Assembly (NCBI RefSeq): GCF_900167255.1
Contig: NZ_FUYB01000004.1
Span: forward strand, 62,001 to 126,000
Length of the DNA stretch: 64,000 bases
Direction: 5' to 3'
Origin: Thiothrix eikelboomii
GTDB lineage: Bacteria > Pseudomonadota > Gammaproteobacteria > Thiotrichales > Thiotrichaceae
Shown here: positions 63,383 through 64,000 of the stretch, one piece after another
Layout of the letters: every line of letters begins with the position of its first letter
Position numbering within the stretch: position 1 is the first letter of the stretch
Translations under genes and position numbers: made by a program
Notes under the pieces: model-generated
The model's input: only the letters and a program-made list of their open reading frames with translations
What the model was told of the DNA's origin: nothing
Database searches by the model: none

Positions 63383-63688
63383 TTAATGGTGGCTATAACC
63401 ACCACTTTGAGAGCGCCGCTGGTGCGGGTGTTGGTATTGAGTGGGTCGATAATGACGATTACTTAGACAATTGCGTTCCGCTCGAGTGACACGCCCATCG
63501 ACACGCACACATTGATTACGATAATTCACGACGCGGTGATTCTGGCGCTGATAATGCACTACTGCAGCACGGGTAGGGGCAGGGCGATGATAACCAGAAT
63601 AGCCAGTCGCACATTGGGAGGCGAGTGCGCCTGTACTCGCTATGAGCAGGCTGCTACCGAAAATGGCAAGGGATAGTATTTTCTTCAT
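63383..63688 (-). CDS. Small secreted His/Arg/Tyr-rich protein
   Basis: This 101-residue protein has a signal peptide (MKKILSLAIFGSSLLIASTG, cut after ALA). The mature part is rich in His, Arg, Tyr and Gln and carries four Cys (SQCATGYSG, NQCVRVDG, RNCLSNRH-type spacing). Its C-terminal end is a Gln/His tail (YQHPHQRRSQ). Metal binding is possible but not shown. No family is recognised. A strong terminator follows it. Confidence 0.7.
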   Translation of the reverse strand: MKKILSLAIFGSSLLIASTGALASQCATGYSGYHRPAPTRAAVVHYQRQNHRVVNYRNQCVRVDGRVTRAERNCLSNRHYRPTQYQHPHQRRSQSGGYSHH

Positions 63689-63953
63689 GCAAATGCTCCT
63701 CGATTTGGGGTGGGTAAACTCAATAACGCAGCAAGAGTGTTCTTGGTATACAAGCCTAGGGTTGAATTGCGTAGTAAATACGCGCTTAACTGTGCAAAGA
63801 ATAAGGAAGTACCAGAGTATCGAGACAGATTTAAGATCGTGTCGCCTACCTTCTACTCAAGTCGATTACACTGCTTAAGCATAAACCTAGAAGCAGTGTG
63901 TTTTTAGCGGGCATGTTAGTATCCGACCTTGCGTAATTTTTTGGATACTTGTG

Positions 63954-64000
63954 GTGGATAGTCAACAAACCGAGCGCTACTATCAGGACAACCCTGTTGC
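63954..64000 (+). CDS. Possible gene start, cut by window edge
   Basis: From GTG 63954 (or GTG 63951) an open frame reads VDSQQTERYYQDNPVA and runs off the edge. There is no clear ribosome site. The residues look like a normal protein start, but 16 codons are too few to name a family. Confidence 0.25.
   Translation, partial: MDSQQTERYYQDNPV

Noticed and set aside
1-64000. CRISPR arrays, tRNA or rRNA genes, insertion sequences
   Set aside because: No regularly spaced repeats, cloverleaf-like tRNA signatures or transposase frames were recognised on either strand by eye.

Overview
The window looks like chromosome of a filamentous, sulfur-oxidising gammaproteobacterium of the Thiothrix/Thiolinea type (Thiotrichales). 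This is an inference from gene content and gene order: a denitrification-type narGHJI set with two NarK transporters and a DsrC-family gene, plus the gammaproteobacterial orders xseA<>guaB-guaA, ribBX-ribH-nusB and pepA-holC-valS. No rRNA, tRNA, insertion sequence or CRISPR array was seen.

Left part (1-13.6 kb): a minus-strand respiratory nitrate operon reads narK1, narK2, a cysteine-less DsrC-like gene, narG, narH, narJ, narI and a parvulin-type peptidyl-prolyl isomerase cut by the window edge. It is divergent from the sensor-regulator pair narX-narL. A 7-2-7 NarL operator lies in the shared promoter region. NarX and NarL should sense nitrate and control the import, reduction and export steps encoded next door.

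Middle part (13.6-45 kb): mostly housekeeping genes. These are cnoX, xseA, guaB and guaA (with a terminator-like hairpin just before guaA), thyA, nusB, ribH, ribBX, valS, holC, pepA, an lrgAB pair, murJ and several transporters. Less ordinary items are a module of an ethylbenzene-dehydrogenase-gamma-like periplasmic protein, a hybrid histidine kinase and an Hpt protein (25.4-29.3 kb), a FadL-type outer-membrane channel and a secreted pectate-lyase-like protein.

45-47 kb is a decayed accessory patch: remnants of a ribbon-helix-helix antitoxin and a PIN toxin, a Uma2 nuclease, and a broken AAA ATPase/DUF234 nuclease gene. parC, htpX, two small beta-barrel proteins, an FmdB-type zinc ribbon and a short-chain dehydrogenase follow.

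53.6-59.8 kb holds the most unusual locus. Five same-strand genes encode a caspase-like protease, a TIR-STAND NTPase-FGE-like protein with one membrane span, an unrecognised protein, a caspase-TIR fusion and a GH19-type peptidoglycan/chitin hydrolase. I read it as a candidate immunity or programmed-cell-death system. A very AT-rich block from about 55.86 to 57.84 kb covers only the C-terminal half of the STAND gene and the unrecognised gene, as if a sensor cassette had been exchanged. The window ends with threonine aldolase, a thioesterase, a four-repeat von Willebrand factor A protein, a small secreted protein and a possible gene start.
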